Assembly: GCA_903887465.1 (NCBI GenBank)
Contig: CAISPW010000137.1
Coordinates: 1 to 42,095 of the forward strand
Direction of reading: 5' to 3'
Length of the DNA stretch: 42,095 bases
Source: an uncultured Oscillochloris sp.
GTDB lineage: Bacteria > Chloroflexota > Chloroflexia > Chloroflexales > Chloroflexaceae
Below are positions 33,232 through 40,932 of this stretch, one piece after another (position 1 is the first letter of the stretch; each line of letters begins with the position of its first letter). The notes below the pieces were generated by a model that was not told where the DNA came from, made no database searches, and saw nothing but the letters and a program-made list of their open reading frames with translations. The position numbers and the translations under genes were made by a program.

Positions 33232-35067
33232 TTGACCACAATACTCTACATCCCGGTCACGACAACGCCGATGGCGGCGCTGCTGACGGGGCACGGATTG
33301 GCGGCATGGCTCGCTCAGATCGGGAAGGACGTAATCGGCGACACCGTTGATGTCAGGGTCGCTAATCTCGGCCAGGGCGTGACAGTGAGTACGCCGGCAT
33401 TGCTTCATCCCGAGCAGGTGCAACCTCACCACTATCAGCAGCCAGATCTTACATGGATTCTCACGGCCAAGAATGGGACGGCACCGAAAGGTGTGGCTGT
33501 GCTGGACTATGAAGATGAGCGGAAGCACAACACGGCCTACTATGATCGGCTGAAGACCATGCGCAAGGCCGGGATTGACTTACGCAAGCTGCCGCAAGAT
33601 GAGCGCAATGCGCTGGAGCAGCAGGCACCGCACAACTACTGGCCTGCTGCTGCGATGATCAACCAGATGAGCGCGATCAACGCCTATAACAAGACGGTGG
33701 AACGCTGGGCTAGCTGTCACGCGGTCTACCCTGAGCTGGCAGCGATCATCTGGACAATCGGAAGCGGCCAGCCAAGAGCGATTGATCTGGCGATGGAGCA
33801 GTGGGAGACGCTGGCGAAGCAACACGGTCTGGAGAAGAATCCACTACTCTCAGCGACCCAAGTGGTCAACCCCGAGCAGGGCAAAGGTGCCAACCGGGCC
33901 AAGGCCGACGCGCTGACCATCGGCGGGCAAGAGAACTTCTGGCTGCTAGAGTACTTCAAGTACGCCGGTCTCTTTCGCAGCGCACTGCCGCGCACCGTGC
34001 AGGGCCGCAAAGATCGCAAGACTTACGTGCTGGTGCCAGCCGCTGGCGGGATCGAGCTAGAGTGGCATAAAAAGGCGTTCGCCACCTTCCAGAAAGAGTT
34101 CTGGGCCAGCAGCGCGATCAAAATGGACATCATGGTTGCTCTGCGCTACACCACATTGATGCTGGAAGATTGGGAGGGAGCCCAGCGTAGTACGGGTCGC
34201 CGCCGCCATCCATCGGACTACGTGGAAGGCTTTGCGGTTGCCTCCTACAAAGATCTCGGCAGCGCGGTAGCGGTGATGAACGTCTCGATGATCGGCTTGC
34301 CCGACTGGGTTGAGTGGCCCAAGAAGCCAGATGAGGCCCAGCAGATTACGCAATCGGTTGAGGATCACCAGCGAATCATCGGTGCGCTCGACGAGTCGAA
34401 GGGCGAGGAAGAGCGACTACTTCGAGATTACCGCGACTTCCTGACCAGCCGTGACCCGGCGCTGCGGGCCTTCTTTTCCTTTACCGCCGGCTATGCCGGC
34501 CACGTTATTCGCAAGCTGAGCAAACGGCAGCGGGTGCGCCGCCTGACGCTCGACAACCTGAAGGTAATCATCATGGCCAATGAGTCTGCCCGCCCCAAGA
34601 AGCTCAAGCCGATTATTGACAATCTCGGCTTTCAGCACATCGCCAGTGCGATCCGTCAGGCCACCGTACAGCAGCAGTTCTACAAGACCGAGCGCAACGA
34701 CAACACCTATGATGTACGCTACGGTCTGGCCGACGAGCTACAGCGTCACTCACGCGACAGTCGCGAGTTCCTACGCGCCCTGAGCGAGTTTCTCACCGAC
34801 TACAGTAAGGAGAATGCACGGGTGATGGAGCGCGCTAAGGGCAAGGGCTATCGCAAGCGCATCCCCATCTCCACCGAGGATATCGTCCATCTCACCGAAC
34901 TGATCGACGACTATGACGCCCAGACGGTCGCCAGTATGCTGATCGCCTTCGGGTACGCCCGTGATGTGCGTGTTGAGGAGCCATCAGAGCCGGAGATTGG
35001 CGCTAGCGTCGGCACATCGGATACGCAGGACGAGCAGAGCAATACCAGCGACGAAGGGCCTTTCTAG
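33232..35067 (+). CDS. Cas8-like large subunit of the type I effector
   Basis: The 611-residue protein lies between cas3 and cas7, where the large subunit (Cas8) of type I complexes is expected, and its size fits. I do not recognise a specific Cas8 subfamily motif. Visible features are a central region with GGQENFWLLEYFKYAGLF (250-267), a basic stretch around the middle, a mostly helical C-terminal third (about 450-580) that could be a fused small subunit because no separate one is present, and an acidic Ser/Thr-rich tail. It would recognise the PAM and recruit Cas3. The start is TTG at 33232 with AGGGAG seven bases upstream, 15 bases after the cas3 stop. The role is inferred from position. 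Confidence 0.7.
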   Translation: MTTILYIPVTTTPMAALLTGHGLAAWLAQIGKDVIGDTVDVRVANLGQGVTVSTPALLHPEQVQPHHYQQPDLTWILTAKNGTAPKGVAVLDYEDERKHNTAYYDRLKTMRKAGIDLRKLPQDERNALEQQAPHNYWPAAAMINQMSAINAYNKTVERWASCHAVYPELAAIIWTIGSGQPRAIDLAMEQWETLAKQHGLEKNPLLSATQVVNPEQGKGANRAKADALTIGGQENFWLLEYFKYAGLFRSALPRTVQGRKDRKTYVLVPAAGGIELEWHKKAFATFQKEFWASSAIKMDIMVALRYTTLMLEDWEGAQRSTGRRRHPSDYVEGFAVASYKDLGSAVAVMNVSMIGLPDWVEWPKKPDEAQQITQSVEDHQRIIGALDESKGEEERLLRDYRDFLTSRDPALRAFFSFTAGYAGHVIRKLSKRQRVRRLTLDNLKVIIMANESARPKKLKPIIDNLGFQHIASAIRQATVQQQFYKTERNDNTYDVRYGLADELQRHSRDSREFLRALSEFLTDYSKENARVMERAKGKGYRKRIPISTEDIVHLTELIDDYDAQTVASMLIAFGYARDVRVEEPSEPEIGASVGTSDTQDEQSNTSDEGPF

Positions 35068-35086
35068 GTAGTAGGAGAACTATTTC

Positions 35087-36112
35087 ATGCCATCCCCGAT
35101 CTACTCACTCTCACTCGCGATCACCGCCACGCTGGACATGCACAACCTCAACAATGAGGGGAGCGAGGGCAACCAACTCCAGACTCGTATGGTCGATGTG
35201 ATTGGTGCCGACGGCGGACTCTACAGCGTCAATGCAATCAGCGGCGACATGCTGAAGCACATCCAGTCCGAGTATTTCTACAACTTGGCCCGCGAGCGTG
35301 GATTGCCACTCTGCACTGGCTGTCGGATGTTCAACCCGAATCGGATCAACGCCGATCAGGCATTTCTGGCTAGATCGAAGGAACAGAAGCTGAGCGATGC
35401 GCAGACTCTTGATGAACTGCTGCGGATCTGCACGATGGATGATATTGCTGGCATCCTGATCACTGAGGGTGGGCGCTCGATTCCGCGCAAGAGCGTGGTT
35501 GAGTTTGGCTGGGCAATCGGTATCCCCGATGCAACCCGCGAGGGCCACAACCAGAGCTTTTTCCATGTCAAGTACGCGCCCGAGCGCGGCGAGAGCCAGC
35601 GCTCACAGGATGCGACAAAGCGGGTTAAGCCAAAGGGCTCTGAGGGCGATGAGGAGCGCACCGGCGGCGCGAATCTCCAGCAGGCGATTTTCCACCGTCC
35701 GGCCAATAGCGGCAAGTACGCGATTGTCTGCAATCTGGAACTGGCCCGTGTCGGCTACAACGACATCACCCACCGCTATGCGATCTCACCTGAGGAGCGG
35801 GCGCGGCGCAGCGCGGCCTTGCTGGAGAGCGTGCTGCACACGTTCGTGCAGCTCAATGGCGCGATGCGCTCGGCCCAGTTACCGCATCTCGTGGCCCTGG
35901 AAGGGGCGCTGGCTTACTCCACGAAGATGCTCCCGGCTCCACTTGTCAGTCCGATCACTGAGGACTATGCGGATCAGATGGCGACGATTGGCAGGCACCT
36001 CGGTGGTGGCAACGGCGTGACGGTTGATGCATTCGGGTCGCTTGGGGCTCTGGCGGAGAAGTTTGGCATTCTGATTGGCACGGGCGAGCCGTACCGTATG
36101 CCTGAGGCGTAG
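35087..36112 (+). CDS. cas7: Cas7, DevR/Csa2-type backbone subunit
   Basis: The 341-residue protein starts YSLSLAITATLDMHNLNNEG followed by SEGNQLQTR, the LN-EG-GN pattern of the DevR/Csa2 group of Cas7 proteins. It continues with the loop NAISGDMLKHIQSEY. The C-terminal half contains the RAMP strand segment YAIVCNLELARVGYND. Six or so copies would form the crRNA-binding helix of Cascade. AGGAG lies upstream of the ATG at 35087, 19 bases after the cas8-like gene. The DevR/Csa2 type points to a I-A/I-B-like system, not to I-C, I-E, I-F or I-D. Confidence 0.88.
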   Translation: MPSPIYSLSLAITATLDMHNLNNEGSEGNQLQTRMVDVIGADGGLYSVNAISGDMLKHIQSEYFYNLARERGLPLCTGCRMFNPNRINADQAFLARSKEQKLSDAQTLDELLRICTMDDIAGILITEGGRSIPRKSVVEFGWAIGIPDATREGHNQSFFHVKYAPERGESQRSQDATKRVKPKGSEGDEERTGGANLQQAIFHRPANSGKYAIVCNLELARVGYNDITHRYAISPEERARRSAALLESVLHTFVQLNGAMRSAQLPHLVALEGALAYSTKMLPAPLVSPITEDYADQMATIGRHLGGGNGVTVDAFGSLGALAEKFGILIGTGEPYRMPEA

Positions 36113-36123
36113 GAGCGACCCGT

Positions 36124-36849
36124 ATGTGGACTGTCGCACACTATCTACCAGCAGCGCTCTTCTCGCTCAAGCCGGCCACCGCAACCTCATCGGGTGGCAA
36201 AACCTTGATCTGTCCGACACCCTTCGCGCTCAAGATGGCACTGCTCGATGCCACCTTGCGCACGCGGGGGGATTTCATGGTTAAGTCGCTCTGGAACGAT
36301 ATTCGCGATCTGCGCTTGATGCTCAGGCTTCCCGCGCAGATCGCGGTGATCAACACTTTCACGAAGATCGTGCGACCGAAGAAGAATGGCCCGAGCGATG
36401 ATGATGGCACCGGACTGCTCACGCCGTTCGGTAGCACCATTGCCTACCGCGAGTATGTCTCATTCAGTGGTGCCCTCGGCCTAGCCTTCCAATCCGCCTC
36501 GGGTGAGGCGTTGCCCGAATCCCTAGCGGAACTGCTCTACCACATCACGTACCTCGGTAAGCGGGGCGGCTTCATGCAACTGCTCGCCCCGCCGGAATCT
36601 CAGGAGGATGCTGTACTCGCTGATGCATCGGGATGGGTGATGCTTACTGCCGACCAGGCTAGCTTCAGCTTCGGGGGCACCCTTCAAATTCTCGACGACT
36701 GTAGTCCGAAGCTTACCTTTGACCAGGTTGATATCTACAGTGGCAAGCGCATAACTCTGGGCAAGGATCGTATCCTGCGTCATATCGTTTTACCCTACCG
36801 GCTTGCCCGCAGCAGCCGGGGGTTTAGCCTCTACGAGCGGATCGTCTGA
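36124..36849 (+). CDS. cas5: Cas5 subunit of the type I effector
   Basis: The 241-residue RAMP protein contains the N-terminal segment SGGKTLICPTPFALKMALLD (23-42) and, later, FVSF-like and Gly-rich segments typical of Cas5. It would bind the 5' handle of the crRNA at the base of Cascade. GGAG lies nine bases before the ATG at 36124, eleven bases after the cas7 stop. In the C-terminal part HIVLPYRLARSSRGFSLYE matches the usual Cas5 ending. A 77-base gap follows, then the inserted transposase gene. Confidence 0.85.
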   Translation: MWTVAHYLPAALFSLKPATATSSGGKTLICPTPFALKMALLDATLRTRGDFMVKSLWNDIRDLRLMLRLPAQIAVINTFTKIVRPKKNGPSDDDGTGLLTPFGSTIAYREYVSFSGALGLAFQSASGEALPESLAELLYHITYLGKRGGFMQLLAPPESQEDAVLADASGWVMLTADQASFSFGGTLQILDDCSPKLTFDQVDIYSGKRITLGKDRILRHIVLPYRLARSSRGFSLYERIV

Positions 36850-36926
36850 TGGTGGCCGCGTGACCTTCTCCCATCGCAACGCGGTATAGGGTGTGGTATC
36901 ACACGCACGCTATGGAGATTCCCACC

Positions 36927-37682
36927 ATGCCCTACGACCCCCAGCACCATCATCGCCGCTCGATCCGCCTGCGTGGCTACGATTACGCGCAGGCGGGGGT
37001 GTATTTTGTCACGATCTGTACGCACGCCCGGCAGCATCTGTTCAGCGATCCACAATTGCGGCAGATCGCCGAAGAACAATGGGTCGCCCTGGGTCACGCC
37101 GGGGCGCGGGGTATCGGTGGTGGACGGGTAACAGTTGATGCGTTTGTGGTGATGCCGGATCATGTCCACGGGATCATCATCATTCATGATCGGGGCGGCG
37201 ACGTTCCCACCGATGGTGTCCGTGTAGGGGCGCAGCAGCAGCCGGATGATTTTCCGATTTCCCCAACCCATCCCGCTGCTGCTGCGCCCCTACGGAATAC
37301 CCGCCCGCCATCCGATCCCCGCCCGCCATCCGATCCCCGCCCGCCATCCGATCCCCGCCCGCCATTCGATACCTGCCCGCCATTCGATCCCCGCCCGCCA
37401 TCCGATGTCACCCATGGGTTGGGCATCAACGTCGCGCCGGGATCGCTTGGGGCAATTGTGCGCTCGTACAAGGCCACCGTCGCCCGCCGGGTCAATGTAC
37501 ACCGACGGCGGCGGGGTAGCGCGCTATGGCAGCGTGGCTATTATGAGCGTATCGTCCGCGATGCACGCGAATTGGCTGCGGTGCGGCGCTACATCGCCAA
37601 TAACCCACGCCGCTGGGTGGCGCGGCGGGAGAACCTGGATGCGCTGCTGGCAGAAATGTGTTCGCATACAACAAGGATCTAA
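36927..37682 (+). CDS. REP-associated Y1 (IS200-like) tyrosine transposase within the cas operon
   Basis: The 251-residue protein belongs to the REP-associated tyrosine transposases: YDPQHHHRRSIRLRGYDY at the start, GVYFVTICTHARQHLF, the HuH motif as DHVHG (H79, H81) and LWQRGYYERIV with the catalytic Tyr likely in RRYIANNP (Y222). Between the HuH and Tyr halves, residues 97-160 are an extra Pro-rich segment made of a palindrome and six 18-base tandem repeats. Such enzymes process single-stranded REP hairpins. GGAG lies nine bases before the ATG at 36927. The gene is in the same direction as the cas genes and its stop lies three bases before cas6, whose ribosome-binding site is inside the transposase end. 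It separates cas5 from cas6 and is probably co-transcribed with them. Confidence 0.9.
   Translation: MPYDPQHHHRRSIRLRGYDYAQAGVYFVTICTHARQHLFSDPQLRQIAEEQWVALGHAGARGIGGGRVTVDAFVVMPDHVHGIIIIHDRGGDVPTDGVRVGAQQQPDDFPISPTHPAAAAPLRNTRPPSDPRPPSDPRPPSDPRPPFDTCPPFDPRPPSDVTHGLGINVAPGSLGAIVRSYKATVARRVNVHRRRRGSALWQRGYYERIVRDARELAAVRRYIANNPRRWVARRENLDALLAEMCSHTTRI
37224..37293. repeat. Perfect 19-base inverted repeat inside the transposase gene
   Basis: GTAGGGGCGCAGCAGCAGC (37224-37242) is mirrored exactly at 37275-37293, with a 32-base loop. GTAGGGGCG is a common opening of REP/MITE-type palindromes. It lies in frame within the transposase and adds residues 100-122. Confidence 0.75.
37303..37410. repeat. 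Six tandem 18-base units inside the transposase gene
   Basis: Six units of GCCCGCCATCCGATCCCC run from 37303 to 37410. Units 4 and 5 carry a C to T change at one position, and units 4 and 6 diverge at the 3' end. Each encodes a hexapeptide of the R/C-P-P-S/F-D-P/T type, so the copy number can vary without a frameshift. Confidence 0.9.
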
Positions 37683-37685
37683 CCA

Positions 37686-38645
37686 ATGCTGATCACTCAC
37701 CACCTGGAGTTCACCGCCGTTGCGGTTTCCCCTGTGGAGTTGGATGCCCAAGCTGGGGCGCAGGTGCGCGGTGCCTTCGTCGAGGCGCTGTGGGGTCGCT
37801 TCTGCGCGAACCAGGCCGCCCTCACCTGCGGCGCATGCCCGCTGCTGCGAGTCTGTCCGGTATCCGCTCTGGTGGCACCGATGCGTGAAGAGGGTGAGAC
37901 CGGCGGCGAGCAGCGTCCGCGCCCCTACGTGGTGCGCCCGCCCGCCGCCCCGCGCCGTTACGCCCCCGGCGATGAGTTGCGCTTCCAGCTCGGACTCTTT
38001 GGCCCGGCCGCCCAGCTCTTTCCTTATGTGGTCATGGCCGCCCAAGGTGTCGAGCAGGGCGGCATGGGCCGACGCCTGACCGAGAACGGCGGGCGGCGCG
38101 GGGCGCTGCGCCTCACCGAGATTGCTGCCGTCAGCCCGCTTAGCGCCGAGCGCCAGATCCTCTATCGTGCCGACCAGCCTCAGGTGCATTCCCCTGGCCT
38201 GCCGGTGTCTACCGCCGAGGTGATCGCCGCCGCTGTGGCCCTGTCCGCCGACCGGATCACGCTCCACTTCCTTAGCCCGCTGCGCCTGATCGAGCGCGGC
38301 CAACTGATGCATACGTTTGCCCTGCGACCTTTTGTGCAGCGACTTAAGGAGCGCCTCGACCAACTGGCGACAGCCTATGGCGATGGGCCGTCCCTGCCGC
38401 GCCTCGATTTTGATGCCCTGGCGGAGGCGGTACACGTAGAACGTGACGATACTCGCTGGGTTGATCTGATCAACTATTCCTCGCGCCAGCACCGTGGCCT
38501 GCCCCTGGGCGGACTCGTCGGTGCGATCTCCCTCGCAGGCAACCTGCCCCTGTCGCTGCGCACGCTGTTGGTGTGGGGGAGCCTGATTCACGTCGGGAAG
38601 AATTGTGTCAAGGGTGACGGCTGGTACCGTATCCTCACCGGTTGA
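37686..38645 (+). CDS. cas6: Cas6 crRNA-processing endoribonuclease
   Basis: The 319-residue RAMP protein has an N-terminal Cys cluster (C40, C48, C51, C57) of the kind seen in the broad Cas6 family in which a Cys-rich segment precedes a PYV-like region. Its C-terminal half includes FALRPFVQRLKERLDQLA and the Gly-rich LPLGGLVGAISLAG followed by LLVWGSLIHVGKNCVKGDG. It should cut the repeat transcript eight bases from the repeat 3' end and probably serves both the type I and the Cmr complex, since no other processing enzyme is present. AAGGAT lies seven bases before the ATG, inside the end of the transposase gene. Confidence 0.88.
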   Translation: MLITHHLEFTAVAVSPVELDAQAGAQVRGAFVEALWGRFCANQAALTCGACPLLRVCPVSALVAPMREEGETGGEQRPRPYVVRPPAAPRRYAPGDELRFQLGLFGPAAQLFPYVVMAAQGVEQGGMGRRLTENGGRRGALRLTEIAAVSPLSAERQILYRADQPQVHSPGLPVSTAEVIAAAVALSADRITLHFLSPLRLIERGQLMHTFALRPFVQRLKERLDQLATAYGDGPSLPRLDFDALAEAVHVERDDTRWVDLINYSSRQHRGLPLGGLVGAISLAGNLPLSLRTLLVWGSLIHVGKNCVKGDGWYRILTG

Positions 38646-38648
38646 CGA

Positions 38649-38740
38649 CCTTCGGCTCGCGTGAGAGCACATGTACCTTACCAATTTGTCCGTTTTTTCC
38701 TTCGGCTCGTGCGAGAGCGCGGCGGGCAGATGTGCCCGCC
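38649..38740. repeat. Direct repeats and hairpin between cas6 and cas1
   Basis: Two copies of CCTTCGGCTCGCGTGAGAGC-like sequence (38649-38668 and 38699-38718, 18 of 20 identical) are spaced 50 bases apart. A run of six T lies before the second copy. A perfect GGCGGGCA/TGCCCGCC hairpin follows at 38721-38740. This 122-base gap is the largest within the operon after the transposase and may hold regulation specific to the adaptation genes. Confidence 0.55.
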
Positions 38741-38767
38741 GGAGATCATTCCAGAGGGGGCGAGACC

Positions 38768-39784
38768 ATGCACCTGATTGTCGATCAGATCGGCAGCTTC
38801 ATCTCCAAGCACCAGGGTCGCCTGCGGGTCGAGAAGGGTAAGGAGCGACTGGCCGAGGTGCCGCTGCTACACCTGGAGCAGGTTGTCATTTGTAGTAACG
38901 GTGTGGCCCTGAGCAGTGATGTGGTGCGCGCCTGTTGTAAGGAGGGCATCCCCATCCACTTCCTCAACGGGCGTGACGGCGACGACTATGGCACCCTGGT
39001 GCATAGCGGGTTGACCGGCATGGCTCTCACCAAGCGAGCGCAACTGCGAGCTTACGAGGAGGGGCGCGGGCTGGATCTGGCCCGCGCCTTCGCCAGCGGC
39101 AAAGTACAGAGTCAGGCCAACCTGCTGCGCTATATCGCCAAGTATCGCAAGGAGGCGGATCCCGACCTGTACGCCGTCCTGACCACGGCGGCCACCGAGG
39201 TACTCGACTCATTACCGGCCCTGGCGCGTGTGGCGGGCGAACTGGGCGAGGCGACCCGCGCGGCCCTGATGGGTGCCGAGGGCCGTGCGGCGGCACGTTA
39301 TTGGCAGGCTATCGCCGGAGTGCTGCCCGCCGAACTGGGCTGGCCAGGGCGCGAGACTCAGGGCGCGGGGGATTGCTTCAACCAGGCGCTCAACTACGGC
39401 TACGCCGTGCTGCGATCCCAGGTGCGCCAGTCCCTGCTGTTGGCCGGACTGGATCCGATGGCCGGTTTTCTCCACGCCGACCGGCCCGGCAAACCCTCGC
39501 TGACCCTCGACCTGATCGAGGAGTTCCGTCAGGCGGTGGTGGATCGCACCTTGATCGGCCAGGTCAACCGAGGCGTGGATCTCGTCCAGCAGGAAGATGG
39601 TCTGCTCGATGCCGCCACCCGTAAGCGCATCGTCGAAAAGATCCTGGAGCGTATGGAGTCGACCGAGCCCTATCTCGGTAAGCGCCAGCCGCTGCGCCAC
39701 ATCCTCCAGCTCCAGGCCCGTCAGATCGCCACCTACGTGCGCGGTGAGCATGAGGTCTATACGCCCTTTGTGATGGGGTGGTAA
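38768..39784 (+). CDS. cas1: Cas1 integrase of the adaptation module
   Basis: The 338-residue protein is a full-length Cas1. The metal-binding residues are in place: E171 in MGAEGRAAARYW, H236 in GFLHADRPGKPSL and E251 in DLIEEFRQ. The N-terminal beta domain and the C-terminal helical domain are both complete. With Cas2 it inserts new spacers at the leader end of the array. GAGGGGG lies before the ATG at 38768; an in-frame extension back to 38642 runs through the intergenic repeats and is unlikely. The cas2 gene starts four bases after its stop. Confidence 0.97.
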   Translation: MHLIVDQIGSFISKHQGRLRVEKGKERLAEVPLLHLEQVVICSNGVALSSDVVRACCKEGIPIHFLNGRDGDDYGTLVHSGLTGMALTKRAQLRAYEEGRGLDLARAFASGKVQSQANLLRYIAKYRKEADPDLYAVLTTAATEVLDSLPALARVAGELGEATRAALMGAEGRAAARYWQAIAGVLPAELGWPGRETQGAGDCFNQALNYGYAVLRSQVRQSLLLAGLDPMAGFLHADRPGKPSLTLDLIEEFRQAVVDRTLIGQVNRGVDLVQQEDGLLDAATRKRIVEKILERMESTEPYLGKRQPLRHILQLQARQIATYVRGEHEVYTPFVMGW

Positions 39785-39788
39785 GCAC

Positions 39789-40049
39789 ATGCAATGTCTT
39801 CTCATCTACGACATCCCCGATGACAAGGCGCGCACAAAAATAGCCGATGCCTGCCTGGACTACGGGCTGCTACGGGTACAGTACAGCGCGTTTCGTGGCG
39901 ACCTGAGCCGCACCCACCAGCGCGAGCTGTTTGGCGAGATCCGCAAGCGGCTGGGCAAAAAACCAGGGAACATCCAACTCTTCCCGCTGGATGAGCGGAG
40001 CTGGGCGGCGCGGCGGGAGATCGCCCAGGGGGAGGGGCACGATGGATAG
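39789..40049 (+). CDS. cas2: Cas2 subunit of the adaptation complex
   Basis: The 86-residue protein has the ferredoxin-like Cas2 fold with the first strand and Asp as LLIYDIPDDKAR (D8) and the second-strand region LLRVQYSAFRGDLS. The C-terminus includes NIQLFPLDERSW. The Cas2 dimer bridges two Cas1 dimers. It lies four bases after cas1 and overlaps the start of cas4 by eight bases. Confidence 0.96.
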   Translation: MQCLLIYDIPDDKARTKIADACLDYGLLRVQYSAFRGDLSRTHQRELFGEIRKRLGKKPGNIQLFPLDERSWAARREIAQGEGHDG

Positions 40050-40641
40050 CAACACCTTTGAGGTCACGGATCTGAAGCAGTGGGTCTACTGTCCGCGAGT
40101 CGTCTACTATCGCTACTGCCTACCGGACGTGCGGCCCGTGACGACATTAATGGCAGCGGGAACCGCCGCACATCGCGACGAAGGCGAGCGCGAAGAGCGG
40201 CGCTCGCTGCGACTGTACGGCATAAAGGAGGGCGAACGTTCCTTCGACCTCACGCTCTGCTCGGAGCGGCTAGGCGTACGCGGTCGGCTCGATCTCGCGG
40301 TCGCAGTACCGGGGCGGACAACGCCGGGGGCCGAGGCGGTGGTTATAGAGTACAAAGACAGCGAGCGCGCGGCGGGGGCACACTTCAAGCTCCAACTCGC
40401 AACCTACGCGCTATTGTTAGAAGAGGCGTGGGGGCTACCCGTACGGCGGGGCTTTTTCTACGCGATCCCAACCCGGCAGGTCGAGCCGGTCACGATCACA
40501 GCGGCGCTACGGCGGAAGGTCGTGCAGACCGTGAGCGATCTACGCGCCGCAGTGGCAGGCGAACGTATGCCAGACGCGCCCGAGAGTCGGCGGCCCTGCG
40601 TGAGTTGCGAGTTCCGACGATTCTGCAACGACGTGGTCTGA
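40042..40641 (+). CDS. cas4: Cas4 RecB-like nuclease with iron-sulfur cluster residues
   Basis: The 199-residue protein has C17 in VYCPRVVYY and the C-terminal triplet C186, C189 and C195 (CVSCEFRRFC), the four ligands of the Cas4 iron-sulfur cluster. The nuclease motifs are D84 in VRGRLDLAV, E103 and K105 in VIEYKDS and QLATYALL. Cas4 trims prespacers and helps choose those with a PAM. GGAGG lies a few bases before the ATG at 40042, which is inside cas2 and is preferred to a longer frame from 39931. It is the last gene of the cas operon, directly before the leader. Confidence 0.95.
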   Translation: MDSNTFEVTDLKQWVYCPRVVYYRYCLPDVRPVTTLMAAGTAAHRDEGEREERRSLRLYGIKEGERSFDLTLCSERLGVRGRLDLAVAVPGRTTPGAEAVVIEYKDSERAAGAHFKLQLATYALLLEEAWGLPVRRGFFYAIPTRQVEPVTITAALRRKVVQTVSDLRAAVAGERMPDAPESRRPCVSCEFRRFCNDVV

Positions 40642-40932
40642 TCAGTCGCAAAAGAGGCCCTACAGCCAACCCATTCGCAACTCGCCGCACTGACACCCGT
40701 AGCGGAGCTATCCCGCAGCGAAGTGTCGGAGTTTCGATACAGGTTTAGCGCATAGAGAAGGCTTATGGCACCGCTCGCAACTTAACGCGGTTTTGGCGCA
40801 AAAACCGAGTTGCGAGCGGCTTCGCCACGTGGTACCATAGAGCGCGATCAGCGACGCGCCAGAAACGCCCAGGAGGCACGACAAGAGTGGTACAGGCCCG
40901 ATATGACCTGCAAGTGCCGTGCGAGTGGCGGG
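40642..40932 (+). promoter_or_regulatory. CRISPR leader with a large hairpin
   Basis: The 291 bases between cas4 and the first repeat have no supportable gene. They contain a nested hairpin: 12-base perfect outer arms CCGCTCGCAACT (40771-40782 with 40808-40819) and inner arms CGGTTTT/AAAACCG. TTGCGA and TACCAT with a 17-base spacing (40810-40838) could be the array promoter, though the match is only moderate. The leader is not notably AT-rich, unlike many leaders. Direction is set by the adjacent cas genes and the GAAAC end of the repeat. Confidence 0.6.

Noticed and set aside
37303-37410. Tandem 18-base units considered as a small CRISPR-like array
   Set aside because: The units are contiguous without unique spacers and encode an in-frame hexapeptide repeat in the transposase.
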